DNA of 26,159 bases from CAZADS01 sp964483985 (GTDB lineage: Bacteria; Pseudomonadota; Alphaproteobacteria; Thalassobaculales; Thalassobaculaceae), in the NCBI GenBank assembly GCA_964483985.1, contig CAZADS010000025.1:1-26159 (forward strand), read 5' to 3'. Shown here one piece after another: positions 17,952-25,670 of this stretch (positions are counted from its first letter, which is position 1; each line of letters opens with the position of its first letter). The position numbers were made by a program, and so were the translations under genes. The notes below the pieces were generated by a model, which was not told the DNA's origin, did no database searches, and saw nothing but the letters and a program-made list of their open reading frames with translations.

Positions 17952-18148
17952 ATAATTACATTTGTCCCTATAACCCTAATCGCTATTTTTATATACTAGC
18001 CATTCATATTGTTTTTAGTCATAGGAGTCGATATCCAACGGCATTTCCCTACTAATCTTTTGTGTTCATTGTTAAAAAACTAATTTTATAGAATACTCAG
18101 TCGAAATAAAATTCATGATAACGTTTTTTAAAGCGTTGAAAACTAGTA

Positions 18149-19000
18149 TCAGAAACTCGGTTTAATTGGAAATGGCGTTAGCTGAAGTTCATGTGTCCAA
18201 CATGAGTGATCCTGAGTGTGCAGATAATAGAACGCTTCGGCAATCTTCACTGGGTTAATAAGCGCATCGGGATTCTTCTGTGCCTTTGACAAAGCCCTTG
18301 TGCCCGGGGAATCAATAAGGCCATCAATTACTACATTGGCCACATGCACGCCATGTTCAGAATATTCCTCCGTCAGGACCTGCGATAGCGTGCGCATCAT
18401 GACACGGGGGTAGTATAGCGATTCGCCGGTGTACCGTTTTTTCCCACGTAGCGATTTTGAATTATTGGAGAAAAAAAATGAGCCTTCGCCTTTCTTGCGC
18501 ATCGCAGGCAGGACCTCCTTTGCGACGAGAAACGGGCCTCTACTGGCAATGTGCTGGGCCGTATCAAATATCTTCAAGTCAATGTGTTCAAGCAATTCCT
18601 TTTCTGGTGGTAGATCTCGGCCTTCCAGATAACCTGCGTTATAGACTAGCACATCAGGATCACCCGCTTCGTTGCGAATTTTGGAAAACGCCGCCGCGAC
18701 AGAGACTTCTGATACAAGGTCCAGTTCGGCAATCATACACGTGCCACCTTGCTCATTGATCGCCTCCTTTAATGCTGTAGCGTTGGACGCTGCTCGGGTG
18801 GTCAATACCGTAAAGAAACCTTCTTGTGCGAATTTTTGTGCGATGGCACCGCCTACGCCCCAGCGAACGCCGACAGGCAAACGGCTGTCGTCCAGCACCT
18901 GTCCGTGCGCCAGTTTGGTGTTTCGCCCATCTGATTGCCATTTTGACGTGGCCCCAACGATAACCGCAATCGGTAAGCCTCTTTTATTCTTTGTACTCAT
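18149..19000 (-). CDS. atypical SDR-family protein with an inserted cofactor loop
   Basis: This 283-residue protein has an SDR Rossmann fold but is unusual. The glycine motif is split: VGATSKW (15-21) is followed by about 26 residues and then GVGGAIAQKFA (48-58), where normal members read GATSxxGxGxAxA directly. The DLVSE, VYNAG (119-123) and SNNS (178-181) elements are present. The expected catalytic YxxxK is replaced by YYPRVMM (196-202), with no lysine four residues after either tyrosine. The C-terminal half has NVVIDGLIDSPGTRA and CWTHELQLTPF. Its ATG overlaps the amidohydrolase stop (ATGA, 18997-19000), so the two are coupled. It may use a different proton relay or act without catalysis. 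The family assignment is good; the function is unclear. Confidence 0.88.
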   Translation of the reverse strand: MSTKNKRGLPIAVIVGATSKWQSDGRNTKLAHGQVLDDSRLPVGVRWGVGGAIAQKFAQEGFFTVLTTRAASNATALKEAINEQGGTCMIAELDLVSEVSVAAAFSKIRNEAGDPDVLVYNAGYLEGRDLPPEKELLEHIDLKIFDTAQHIASRGPFLVAKEVLPAMRKKGEGSFFFSNNSKSLRGKKRYTGESLYYPRVMMRTLSQVLTEEYSEHGVHVANVVIDGLIDSPGTRALSKAQKNPDALINPVKIAEAFYYLHTQDHSCWTHELQLTPFPIKPSF

Positions 19001-19857
19001 TTGGAAATTTCTTCGTTTTTACTGTTTTCACATGAACTAGTTCGATCCCAATCCCACCACCTGCATAGTGCTTCACCCATTACGAGTTTTCGATCGGCAG
19101 CGTTGAGCCACGGCGCTTCTTCGGTAAACATTGCCACACATTGCGCCCAAGAACATGGCATTTTCGTAATATCTGTGCCCCAGAACATTCGGTTTGGTCC
19201 AAAGGCATCGTAAATCTGATGTAAGTAGGTATGCATGGCGGGAAACGGGTAGGTCTCACTGGAATAACCCGGCGCCCCGGTCGCCTTAACCGCCACATTG
19301 GGAAATTTCGCCAATTCTAATAATTCAGGAATATGTGTCATCGATGCGGCATCTTTGAGTTGGGTCGTGCCTCCCCGTCCGCCTAGATGATCGATAGTCA
19401 ATCGTAATCCAGGATGACGTTCGGCAATCCGGCCTAATACTGTAAGCGAATCTGTCGCCAGCATGGAAATTGGCACGTCGGCTGCTTCGGCAGCGTTCCA
19501 CAACCAATCAAGGGTTCCATCTGCCACCCATTTACGCTCAGGATCCGTTAGGAAAGTATAACGCAAACCAAGCATCCCATCTTTCTTCCAATCCGAAACC
19601 CGATCCCGGGATTCCATCTGGTCAAGCGGTAAATACCCCATGATAGCAAATCGACCGGGGAATTTTTTTACAGCAGAAAATGCCATTTCTGTAGAATGAG
19701 GGTCCCAACTGGGCGGATGAATAACGGCAGCATTTACGCCCGCCTTATTCATCAAATCAATGGCTTCCTCCGCGGTAAAGGAGGTTACTTGAATGTGTGA
19801 TTTATTGCTTGGTAAGCCGGTTCCCCAGAGATGGATTTGGGCATCAACGATCTGCAT
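18997..19857 (-). CDS. amidohydrolase-2 family metal-dependent hydrolase
   Basis: This 286-residue TIM-barrel protein belongs to the amidohydrolase-2 group, whose members are lactonases, decarboxylases and hydratases of aromatic or sugar-acid pathways. The N-terminal metal motif reads DAQIHLW (5-11): Gln7 replaces the first His of the usual HxH, leaving His9. TIDHLGG and FWGTDITKMP supply further active-site residues (His, Asp). I chose the ATG at 19857 because AGGAGGAAGAG lies just upstream; the frame stays open to 19923 without a ribosome site. It starts 117 bases after the hydratase stop and overlaps the SDR by four bases. It probably acts on a lactone or carboxylate that feeds the hydratase-aldolase pair, by inference from context. 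Confidence 0.92.
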   Translation of the reverse strand: MQIVDAQIHLWGTGLPSNKSHIQVTSFTAEEAIDLMNKAGVNAAVIHPPSWDPHSTEMAFSAVKKFPGRFAIMGYLPLDQMESRDRVSDWKKDGMLGLRYTFLTDPERKWVADGTLDWLWNAAEAADVPISMLATDSLTVLGRIAERHPGLRLTIDHLGGRGGTTQLKDAASMTHIPELLELAKFPNVAVKATGAPGYSSETYPFPAMHTYLHQIYDAFGPNRMFWGTDITKMPCSWAQCVAMFTEEAPWLNAADRKLVMGEALCRWWDWDRTSSCENSKNEEISK

Positions 19858-19973
19858 CAAATTCTCTTCCTCCTGTTTTCCAAAACTGTGAGCTTCAATT
19901 AAGTATAGAAGTCGGCCCCGCACCTACACAAGCAGCTAATACAACGTAGTTCTCTGGATTATTAACCCACCGT

Positions 19974-20729
19974 TCATTCTCGCTTATCCACGGAGCATTG
20001 GACCGCTAATTGGCCATCGACATGCACGGCGACGCTATCTCCTGGGCAGACTCGGTAAAGGCCCAATGTGGTCCCCGCGAGTATAATATAGCCAGGCAAT
20101 AACGGTAGAGTGAAGTCCAAGAGATGCTGTTTCAACCAAAGCAAGGAGCCTAGCGCGCCGTTGGGAAGAGGCCAAAGGTTTCCAGAGTCAATAACAGCGC
20201 CGTTGATGTGAACGGATAATGTCGCTTGCTGATCGATGTAAGTTTTTGATCTTGGCCAAGCAGGTCCGGGCACAACGATACCAGCATTGAGGCCATTATT
20301 CCCGATTAACTCAGATAGTGTCTTGTTTGGTGCGCGAAACACTAAATTGTGTAATTCGATAACGGGAAAAACAGTGTCAATCTCACCCTCTTCGCCGATC
20401 ATCATAGCCATTTCTCCTTCAATGGCGAGATTATTAAAGTACCGATAGTCGAGGACGTTACCGTCGTCTAGTACCTCGCTTCTAAAAAGAGTTCCGCGTA
20501 TAGGTCCCTTCATTCCAAACTGGGCGGTCGTTCTCGGCCCGGTGCACCCGCCCTTGTAGCCGATAATACGCTCGCCTTCAGCGATGCGCAGCCGCGTTAC
20601 AGCTTCCTGCAGCGCATAAGCCGACGTCACGTCGATTGCAAGGGCCGTTTCAGCGAAGAAAGTACCCGGGTTGCGGGCTCGATAATCCTTTAATTGTTGA
20701 ACCGCTAGTTCGTCAATTGGAAAAGTCAT
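19974..20729 (-). CDS. 2-keto-4-pentenoate hydratase-type enzyme (MhpD/FAH superfamily)
   Basis: This protein of about 251 residues belongs to the 2-oxopent-4-enoate hydratase and 4-oxalocrotonate decarboxylase branch of the fumarylacetoacetate hydrolase superfamily. Typical segments are AYALQEAVTRLRIAEGERIIG, GYKGGCTG, the metal-binding IEGEMAMMIG, and the later NGALGSLLWLKQHL, LLPGYIILAGT and YRVCPGDSVAVHVDG. I chose ATG 20729 (MTFPIDELAV); a GTG five codons upstream is possible, and neither has a strong Shine-Dalgarno. It leads the minus-strand hydratase-amidohydrolase-SDR cluster. The expected reaction is addition of water to a 2-hydroxydienoate to give a 4-hydroxy-2-oxo acid, the substrate class of the aldolase downstream. 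Whether it is a hydratase or a decarboxylase is not certain. Confidence 0.92.
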   Translation of the reverse strand: MTFPIDELAVQQLKDYRARNPGTFFAETALAIDVTSAYALQEAVTRLRIAEGERIIGYKGGCTGPRTTAQFGMKGPIRGTLFRSEVLDDGNVLDYRYFNNLAIEGEMAMMIGEEGEIDTVFPVIELHNLVFRAPNKTLSELIGNNGLNAGIVVPGPAWPRSKTYIDQQATLSVHINGAVIDSGNLWPLPNGALGSLLWLKQHLLDFTLPLLPGYIILAGTTLGLYRVCPGDSVAVHVDGQLAVQCSVDKRE

Positions 20730-21087
20730 CCCTGCGCCGGCCACGGCTTAAAGTCTTGAGCTTTCATCTTACATATGTCCCACCGGGCGGCCTGTTCTAA
20801 TTTTACCGGCTTTACCGTTTCCACCAAAAATTTCTACCTGTGATCCTACTTTGGTAAAATATCCTATTTAAGAAAGCCCCAGAGAGAAGGTCCCACATCC
20901 CCGCTAACATGCGTCCAGTGCTTTTAGAAGGGGTTCTAAATTATCAACTTGTAGTCCGTTTATAGCCCCTTGTTATTGCGTTTTTTAGCTAATCCATGAT
21001 GAATTCTAACAAATGTATACAGGTTCGTGCTTCGGTATAAAATCGCTGCAGGTAGGTTATTTTTCATGTTTTATCGGGGAGTAAAAT
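20730..21087. other. divergent intergenic region
   Basis: No gene is supported here, although two short frames on the minus strand stay open through about 20745-20850. One ends in a TGA that overlaps the hydratase ATG, so a remnant of an upstream gene is possible. ACCAAA (20823-20828) and TTTGGT (20850-20855) form a 6-bp inverted repeat. A TATAAA at 21036-21041 might be a -10 box for the DUF1326 gene, but no good -35 is present. Confidence 0.4.
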
Positions 21088-21753
21088 ATGTCGCGGGACT
21101 GGATAATTGAAGGGGAGTACGTAGAATACTGCAGCTGTGATTTGGGTTGTCCGTGTGAATTTATGGGAGATCCGACACTTGGTCATTGTACTGGAGTTGT
21201 AGGATTTAAAATTAATAAAGGACATTGTGAGCAAGTTAATCTAGATGGTCTTAAAGTTTTGGCAGCCTTCTACTTTCCCCGCGCGATTCACCACGGGGAA
21301 GGCATTATGCATCCAATCATTGATGAGAATGCTGATGAAGCGCAGCGTGATGCGATATTTTATATTATGTCAGGAGAAGACCAACCTGTAGGAACTATGT
21401 TTCAAATTTTTTCGCAAATCGTTGAAACTATTAAATCCCCAACTTTTGCGCCAATTGTATTTGAATGGAATTTGGAGAAAAGGACTGCTAAAATTGAGGT
21501 GAAAAATGTTGTTAATGCCCGCAGTGAACCCATCCGTAATCCAGTTACAGACGCGGAAAGTCGAGTTTTAACCGTGTTACCAGAAGGCTGGGTTTTTCAT
21601 GAAGCAGAGAATGCAGCGGGTTTTGCAAAAGGATTAGGTCCCATTCGGTTTGATTTAAATCGACGTCATAGCTCACTTGCACATATCGCCTGGGGCCCCA
21701 ATGGACTAGCCCATAGTTATGAAGATTATAAAGAACGATTTGGGCGTCCTTAA
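21088..21753 (+). CDS. DUF1326 family protein with an N-terminal Cys cluster
   Basis: This 221-residue protein matches DUF1326, a family of unknown function. Its N-terminus has the signature EYCSCDLGCPCEF with Cys15, Cys17, Cys21 and Cys23, followed by Cys34 in LGHCTGV. This spacing suggests metal or thiol chemistry. The remainder contains IDENADEAQRDAIFYIMSGE and FEWNLEKRTAKIEV, typical of the family. There is no signal peptide, so it is likely cytoplasmic. The ATG follows GGGGAG with good spacing. It is 33 bases upstream of the DUF2182 gene; these two families often occur together. A role in metal handling or assembly is inferred from the cysteines and the partner, not shown. Confidence 0.93.
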   Translation: MSRDWIIEGEYVEYCSCDLGCPCEFMGDPTLGHCTGVVGFKINKGHCEQVNLDGLKVLAAFYFPRAIHHGEGIMHPIIDENADEAQRDAIFYIMSGEDQPVGTMFQIFSQIVETIKSPTFAPIVFEWNLEKRTAKIEVKNVVNARSEPIRNPVTDAESRVLTVLPEGWVFHEAENAAGFAKGLGPIRFDLNRRHSSLAHIAWGPNGLAHSYEDYKERFGRP

Positions 21754-21786
21754 CCTGCTTTCATAATCATTATTGGTTAAATATAA

Positions 21787-22599
21787 ATGACGGATACATT
21801 GATTGAGGCGGCTCTCCGCCGAGACAGAACAATATTTGTGTTTGGCTTGATTATTGTCAGTGTCTTGTCGTGGACGTGGGTTTTTCTCGGCGCTGGGATG
21901 GGTATGACTGCTGTCGAGATGACGAAAATGGCAGGTATGGATGCAGAAATGATTGATACGGGGTCTATCATGATGAGGCCGGGAGTGTGGACTGCTGGGT
22001 ATACCGCTTTGATGTTTTCGATGTGGTGGGTGATGATGATAGCAATGATGGTGCCTAGCGCCGCACCTGTTTTATTACTTTTTGCTAAGGTTACTCGTAA
22101 AAACCAAACGATTACATCTATATTGACACCGACGGCTATATTCACAATCGCCTATATTTTTGCCTGGGGATGTTTTAGTTTATTTGCGACAGCACTCCAG
22201 TGGATGCTAGACAGCGTGGGCGGGCTTTCTCCTATGTTGGAGACGAAAAATCTTTGGCTTGGTTCGGTAATACTAGTGGCTGCAGGATTATGGCAATTAA
22301 CACCCCTTAAGGCAGCTTGTCTCCGCCATTGCAGAACTCCTCTTGGATTTCTAATTAGTCGATGGCGTAACGGCAATATTGGTGCTTTCAAAATGGGCTT
22401 CGAGCACGGTCTTTATTGCTTGGGATGTTGCTGGTTTCTAATGATCTTACTATTTTTTGGTGGAGTTATGAACTTATTTTGGATCGGGGGCTTGGCGATC
22501 TTTGTTTTATTGGAAAAGACAATGCCTCATGGAAATTGGCTAGGGTTGTCTTTCGGGGGAATATTGATTGTTTCGGGAGCGGTTTTGCCCTTTATTTAG
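21787..22599 (+). CDS. DUF2182 Met-rich integral membrane protein
   Basis: This 270-residue protein is of the DUF2182 type, described in databases as a predicted metal-binding integral membrane protein. I see about seven hydrophobic segments, near residues 16-38, 68-100, 108-136, 155-172, 208-226, 228-243 and 251-269. Fourteen methionines fall between residues 38 and 88, including the family motif WWVMMIAMMVPSAAP (80-94). Cysteines at 178 and 182 (ACLRHC) and at 211, 214 and 215 (YCLGCC) may form a second site. A weak Shine-Dalgarno precedes the ATG. It follows the DUF1326 gene closely and probably works with it. A metal transport or delivery role, perhaps copper, is suggested by the Met and Cys pattern but unproven. 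Confidence 0.9.
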   Translation: MTDTLIEAALRRDRTIFVFGLIIVSVLSWTWVFLGAGMGMTAVEMTKMAGMDAEMIDTGSIMMRPGVWTAGYTALMFSMWWVMMIAMMVPSAAPVLLLFAKVTRKNQTITSILTPTAIFTIAYIFAWGCFSLFATALQWMLDSVGGLSPMLETKNLWLGSVILVAAGLWQLTPLKAACLRHCRTPLGFLISRWRNGNIGAFKMGFEHGLYCLGCCWFLMILLFFGGVMNLFWIGGLAIFVLLEKTMPHGNWLGLSFGGILIVSGAVLPFI

Positions 22600-22707
22600 T
22601 TTGGTCGTCAAGATTAGATACCTGTAATAATACTACTGAGATCAAAACATCGGTTTTTGCCCACTTTTGTTGCGAGAAAAAGTTTTGTTAGATGAAGGAG
22701 ACATTCA

Positions 22708-23046
22708 ATGAAAGTTCTGCCCTACAAGCAGGCTAAGATTGCCAATAGGGAGCTTGTTATGGAGGGACTAGATATGAGGGTTCAAGTCCTAACACTCGGT
22801 AAAAATGACTCTATCCCTTGGCATTATCATAGTGGAATTACAGATTATTTTGTTTGTCTCGAAGGCTCGTTAGTAGTTGAAACAAGAGCCCCTAAAGCTT
22901 CTCATATTCTTAAAGTTGGTCAACGTTGTGAGGTCTCCCCAATGGTAGCCCATTATGTCCATGGTCTAAATATGACACCAACTAAATTTATGATTCTGCA
23001 AGGCGTTGGAACCTACGATAATATTCCTGTTGGTGGGAAAGGGTGA
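22708..23046 (+). CDS. small single-domain cupin protein
   Basis: This 112-residue single cupin has the first motif around WHYHSGITDYFVCLEGSL, with His39 and His41 as likely metal ligands and Asp46 where Glu is usual. The second motif is VGQRCEVSPMVAHYVHG, with His82 and His85. The ATG is preceded by GAAGGAGA. It lies 108 bases after the DUF2182 gene and could be cotranscribed with it. Such small cupins serve as isomerases, dioxygenases or binding proteins; nothing here points to one. It is not closely similar to the two-cupin gene upstream. Confidence 0.88.
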   Translation: MKVLPYKQAKIANRELVMEGLDMRVQVLTLGKNDSIPWHYHSGITDYFVCLEGSLVVETRAPKASHILKVGQRCEVSPMVAHYVHGLNMTPTKFMILQGVGTYDNIPVGGKG

Positions 23047-23449
23047 TATACGACGCGGTTTTTTCCCCAGAGGTTTTAGAAACTCTGTAGAGCATTTAGA
23101 AAAAATTAAGTAAAGATGTTATTTAGAGTGAAAAATATGGTTTGAATTTAATTAATGTTATTGGATGTCTACAAGGGTTATCCTTTTTCCTTTCCCATTC
23201 ACAATGCCCTCTAAGCAGCTGAATTATTGTAAATTTCCCAATTGTATGGAGTGCTGGGTGTGATGTGTCAGATTAACTTAAAGTAATATCAATAACTTAG
23301 AGATATTGCTGCCTGTTCTGATAATCCACAATTACCTCAAGTACTAACTCGGTTGCATGAAAACCATGAACCCCGATGTCCAGCCAAAGTAAAACATCAT
23401 TGGCGGGGGTTGTTTTTATTTATCGGGGGTTTGTTAAAACTAAAAGAGC
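23047..23449. other. convergent intergenic region
   Basis: No gene is supported in these 403 bases. A hairpin at 23068-23087 follows the cupin stop. The words CGGGGGT at 23404-23410 and 23424-23430 form a 20-base-spaced direct repeat just past the cyclase stop. An inverted repeat of AATATC and GATATT lies near 23286-23308. Confidence 0.45.
23068..23087 (+). terminator. hairpin after the small cupin gene
   Basis: CAGAGGTTT pairs with AAACTCTG, with one bulged base and a 3-base loop, 22 bases after the cupin stop. There is no T-run after it, so it may be a transcript end-stabilising hairpin rather than an intrinsic terminator. Confidence 0.3.
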
Positions 23450-25666
23450 TTATTTATCCGTCGCAATGAACACTCCGTCCCAATCCAGCCCGGGGGGATT
23501 TTTCTTGTATTCAGAAATTCGTGCTGCAAACAAATCATAAAGGCCATCGTATTTTTGACCCGCCAAAGTTCGAGCATTAGAAATCAAAGTCTCTGCCTTC
23601 TCCCAACTCTGTGCACGATAGGCATCAATCATCTTTTCATGAACATCATTGAACATTGGGAACCAGTTAGAAGACAAAACATCGGGGCCGCCAATCAACG
23701 CAAAAATTCGCACTGGAACAGTTTTTCCTTTTACTTGTATCAGGTCTAATTCGATCGTAGCAAATTCTGGAGCAGCTGATTTAGTAGCCTCACTGATGAC
23801 TATATCAACGCCATATCCTTTTGATTGTCCCTCCAAACGGGACGCTAGGTTTACCCCGTCACCAAGTATCGAATAATCAAACCTCTGATTGGATCCCATG
23901 TTGCCAACACAACATTTATCAGTATTCAAACCAACCCCAATCTGTAAGGGCCGGAATTCCCTTCCAGTTTCTGTTGCTTCGCGCTCTAGCTCCTGATTTA
24001 AATCGCTTAGTTTTTCAAACATGGAAAGTGCGGAATAGCAGGCCTCTGCGACATGAGTTGGTACATCCAGTGGCGCGTTCCAAAATGCCATTATGCAGTC
24101 ACCCATATATTTATCAATAGTTCCCATTCTATCCATAATCACTTGGGTCATTGGAGTGAGAAACCTATTTATAAGTTTGGTCAAACCTTCTGGATCATAA
24201 AGTTCCGAAATGGATGTAAAACCCCGAACATCACAAAACATTATAGATACGTCTTTCATTTCTCCTCCCAGCCTTAGCTGTTCAGGGTCAGCGGCCAGTT
24301 TTTCCACAAGAGCAGGGGATAAATACATTCCAAATGCGCCGCGAACCCGAGAGCGCTCTGCCTCGGTAGCTATAAAAATCAGGAGCGACTGCGTTAGATA
24401 GACTACTAAAATAACTACGCTAAAATAAATTGGATCTAGTAGCCAGCTATAGATATCAAAAGCGAACCAAGCTCCCACTACTACGCCAGCTATAGCTGCC
24501 AAAGTTAAAACAGCGCACCAGATTGACCCCCATTTAGGAAGTAACCAAATCAACAAAAGACCAAGCAAAAGGCTCGCAACCACCTCTAAACCGTGAGCGA
24601 AATCAGGCCGTTTTAAATAACTTCCTGTTAAAATTGTTTCCAAGGCTTCTGCATGCAAGCTTACGCCAGCAGCCGCTGAATCTAGTGGTGTTGCGCGCAA
24701 ATCCTTCATCGCAGCAGCAGATGTTCCGATTAAAACAATATGACCTTCAAGCTTTCCCAGTGGTGCTTTATCCTCTAGCAATTGCCAAGCGGGAACATAT
24801 CGATCAGGCAGGTCCCCAGCAAACCTAACCCAAATTTGCCCGTTTTCGTCCGTAGGAACCTCAACGGCACCTACCTTGAAACTAACAATTCCGGTTTCAC
24901 CAAAACCTTTTTCGCCACTCGCTCCAACGGCTTGAATAATATAAGTCGAAGCATCCTGGGCTACGCGCAAAGCCTCCGCCACCAAAGATGGATAAATGGT
25001 TTCTTTGTGAGTTAAAAACATCGGGATTCGTCTATAAATACCGTCGCTTTCGGGGATGGCATTGATAGCACCATTTCCGTCGGCACTGGCTTCTATACCC
25101 GATAAAACTTTCATAGCACCTGAATAAGCTGGAAAATATGGCGCCGCTCTATCCCCATTTTCAGCGAAGCCAGCCTTTATGGATGGTACTTCCTCGCTGG
25201 TGTCGCTATTGGTAAATGCAAAGCCGGTTACTACATAGGCTCCATCGATGGTTCGAGCAAATAACTCATCGTTATCGGGTATTCCAAGTAATCCATTTCG
25301 AGCAGATTCGAATTCTGGCCTATTTGGGAGCATTTTCCTTAAGCTCTGCGGAGAAAGGCGGTCCGGTTGCGAAAAAATTATATCGAAAACAATGGCAGAC
25401 GCGCCAAGTTCATTCAATCGACTGACTATTTCGGCCATTACATCGCGTGGCCAAGGCCATTGGCCAATACGATTCAAACTTTCTTCATCAATATCTAAAA
25501 TTCTAACTGGAATGTTATCTGAGTAGGAACGCGGCTTGAGACGCTGATATTCGTCAAACACCCTGTGTCGGATTTGTTCAACAAATGTCGGCTCCACAAT
25601 ATGTAAACCAGTGGACAAGATTAGAAAAACCAAAGGAAGTATCGGGGACCACGGAAATTTTTTCAT
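23450..25666 (-). CDS. CHASE2-domain class III adenylate cyclase
   Basis: This 738-residue membrane protein should make cyclic AMP in response to an extracytoplasmic signal. An N-terminal membrane segment (about 8-24) is followed by a CHASE2 sensor domain (about 30-350) with IDEESLNRIGQWPWPRDVMA, VFDIIFSQPD and LIGTSAAAMKD. Three membrane segments follow (about 359-377, 382-402, 410-432), then a class III cyclase domain (about 470-658). Metal-binding Asp479 (FCDVRGF) and Asp523 (DKYMGD), adenine-selecting Lys519 and Asp597 (RFDYSILGD), and the transition-state pair Asn606 and Arg610 (NLASR) are all visible, so it should be active. A TPR-like tail follows. The ATG is 4 bases after the stop of the upstream repeat-containing gene, so they form an operon. 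The family call is firm. Confidence 0.95.
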   Translation of the reverse strand: MKKFPWSPILPLVFLILSTGLHIVEPTFVEQIRHRVFDEYQRLKPRSYSDNIPVRILDIDEESLNRIGQWPWPRDVMAEIVSRLNELGASAIVFDIIFSQPDRLSPQSLRKMLPNRPEFESARNGLLGIPDNDELFARTIDGAYVVTGFAFTNSDTSEEVPSIKAGFAENGDRAAPYFPAYSGAMKVLSGIEASADGNGAINAIPESDGIYRRIPMFLTHKETIYPSLVAEALRVAQDASTYIIQAVGASGEKGFGETGIVSFKVGAVEVPTDENGQIWVRFAGDLPDRYVPAWQLLEDKAPLGKLEGHIVLIGTSAAAMKDLRATPLDSAAAGVSLHAEALETILTGSYLKRPDFAHGLEVVASLLLGLLLIWLLPKWGSIWCAVLTLAAIAGVVVGAWFAFDIYSWLLDPIYFSVVILVVYLTQSLLIFIATEAERSRVRGAFGMYLSPALVEKLAADPEQLRLGGEMKDVSIMFCDVRGFTSISELYDPEGLTKLINRFLTPMTQVIMDRMGTIDKYMGDCIMAFWNAPLDVPTHVAEACYSALSMFEKLSDLNQELEREATETGREFRPLQIGVGLNTDKCCVGNMGSNQRFDYSILGDGVNLASRLEGQSKGYGVDIVISEATKSAAPEFATIELDLIQVKGKTVPVRIFALIGGPDVLSSNWFPMFNDVHEKMIDAYRAQSWEKAETLISNARTLAGQKYDGLYDLFAARISEYKKNPPGLDWDGVFIATDK

Positions 25667-25670
25667 TAAA

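Larger units (their letters stand above)
17684..18148. other. intergenic leader of the aldolase gene with two inverted repeats
   Basis: No gene is supported in these 465 bases. Two inverted repeats stand out and are listed separately: a GC-rich hairpin at 17727-17740 and a 9-bp perfect pair at 17905-17951. The length and structure suggest that the aldolase is transcribed from its own promoter. Confidence 0.5.

Noticed and set aside
20730..20850. Stop-free minus-strand frames, one ending by overlap with the hydratase ATG
   Set aside because: They are short, have no start with a ribosome site and no recognisable motif, so chance cannot be excluded.
21036..21041. TATAAA as a -10 box for the DUF1326 gene
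   Set aside because: No acceptable -35 sequence lies at the right spacing, and the region is AT-rich.
23404..23430. CGGGGGT direct repeat after the cyclase stop as a terminator
   Set aside because: It is a direct, not inverted, repeat and cannot form a hairpin.
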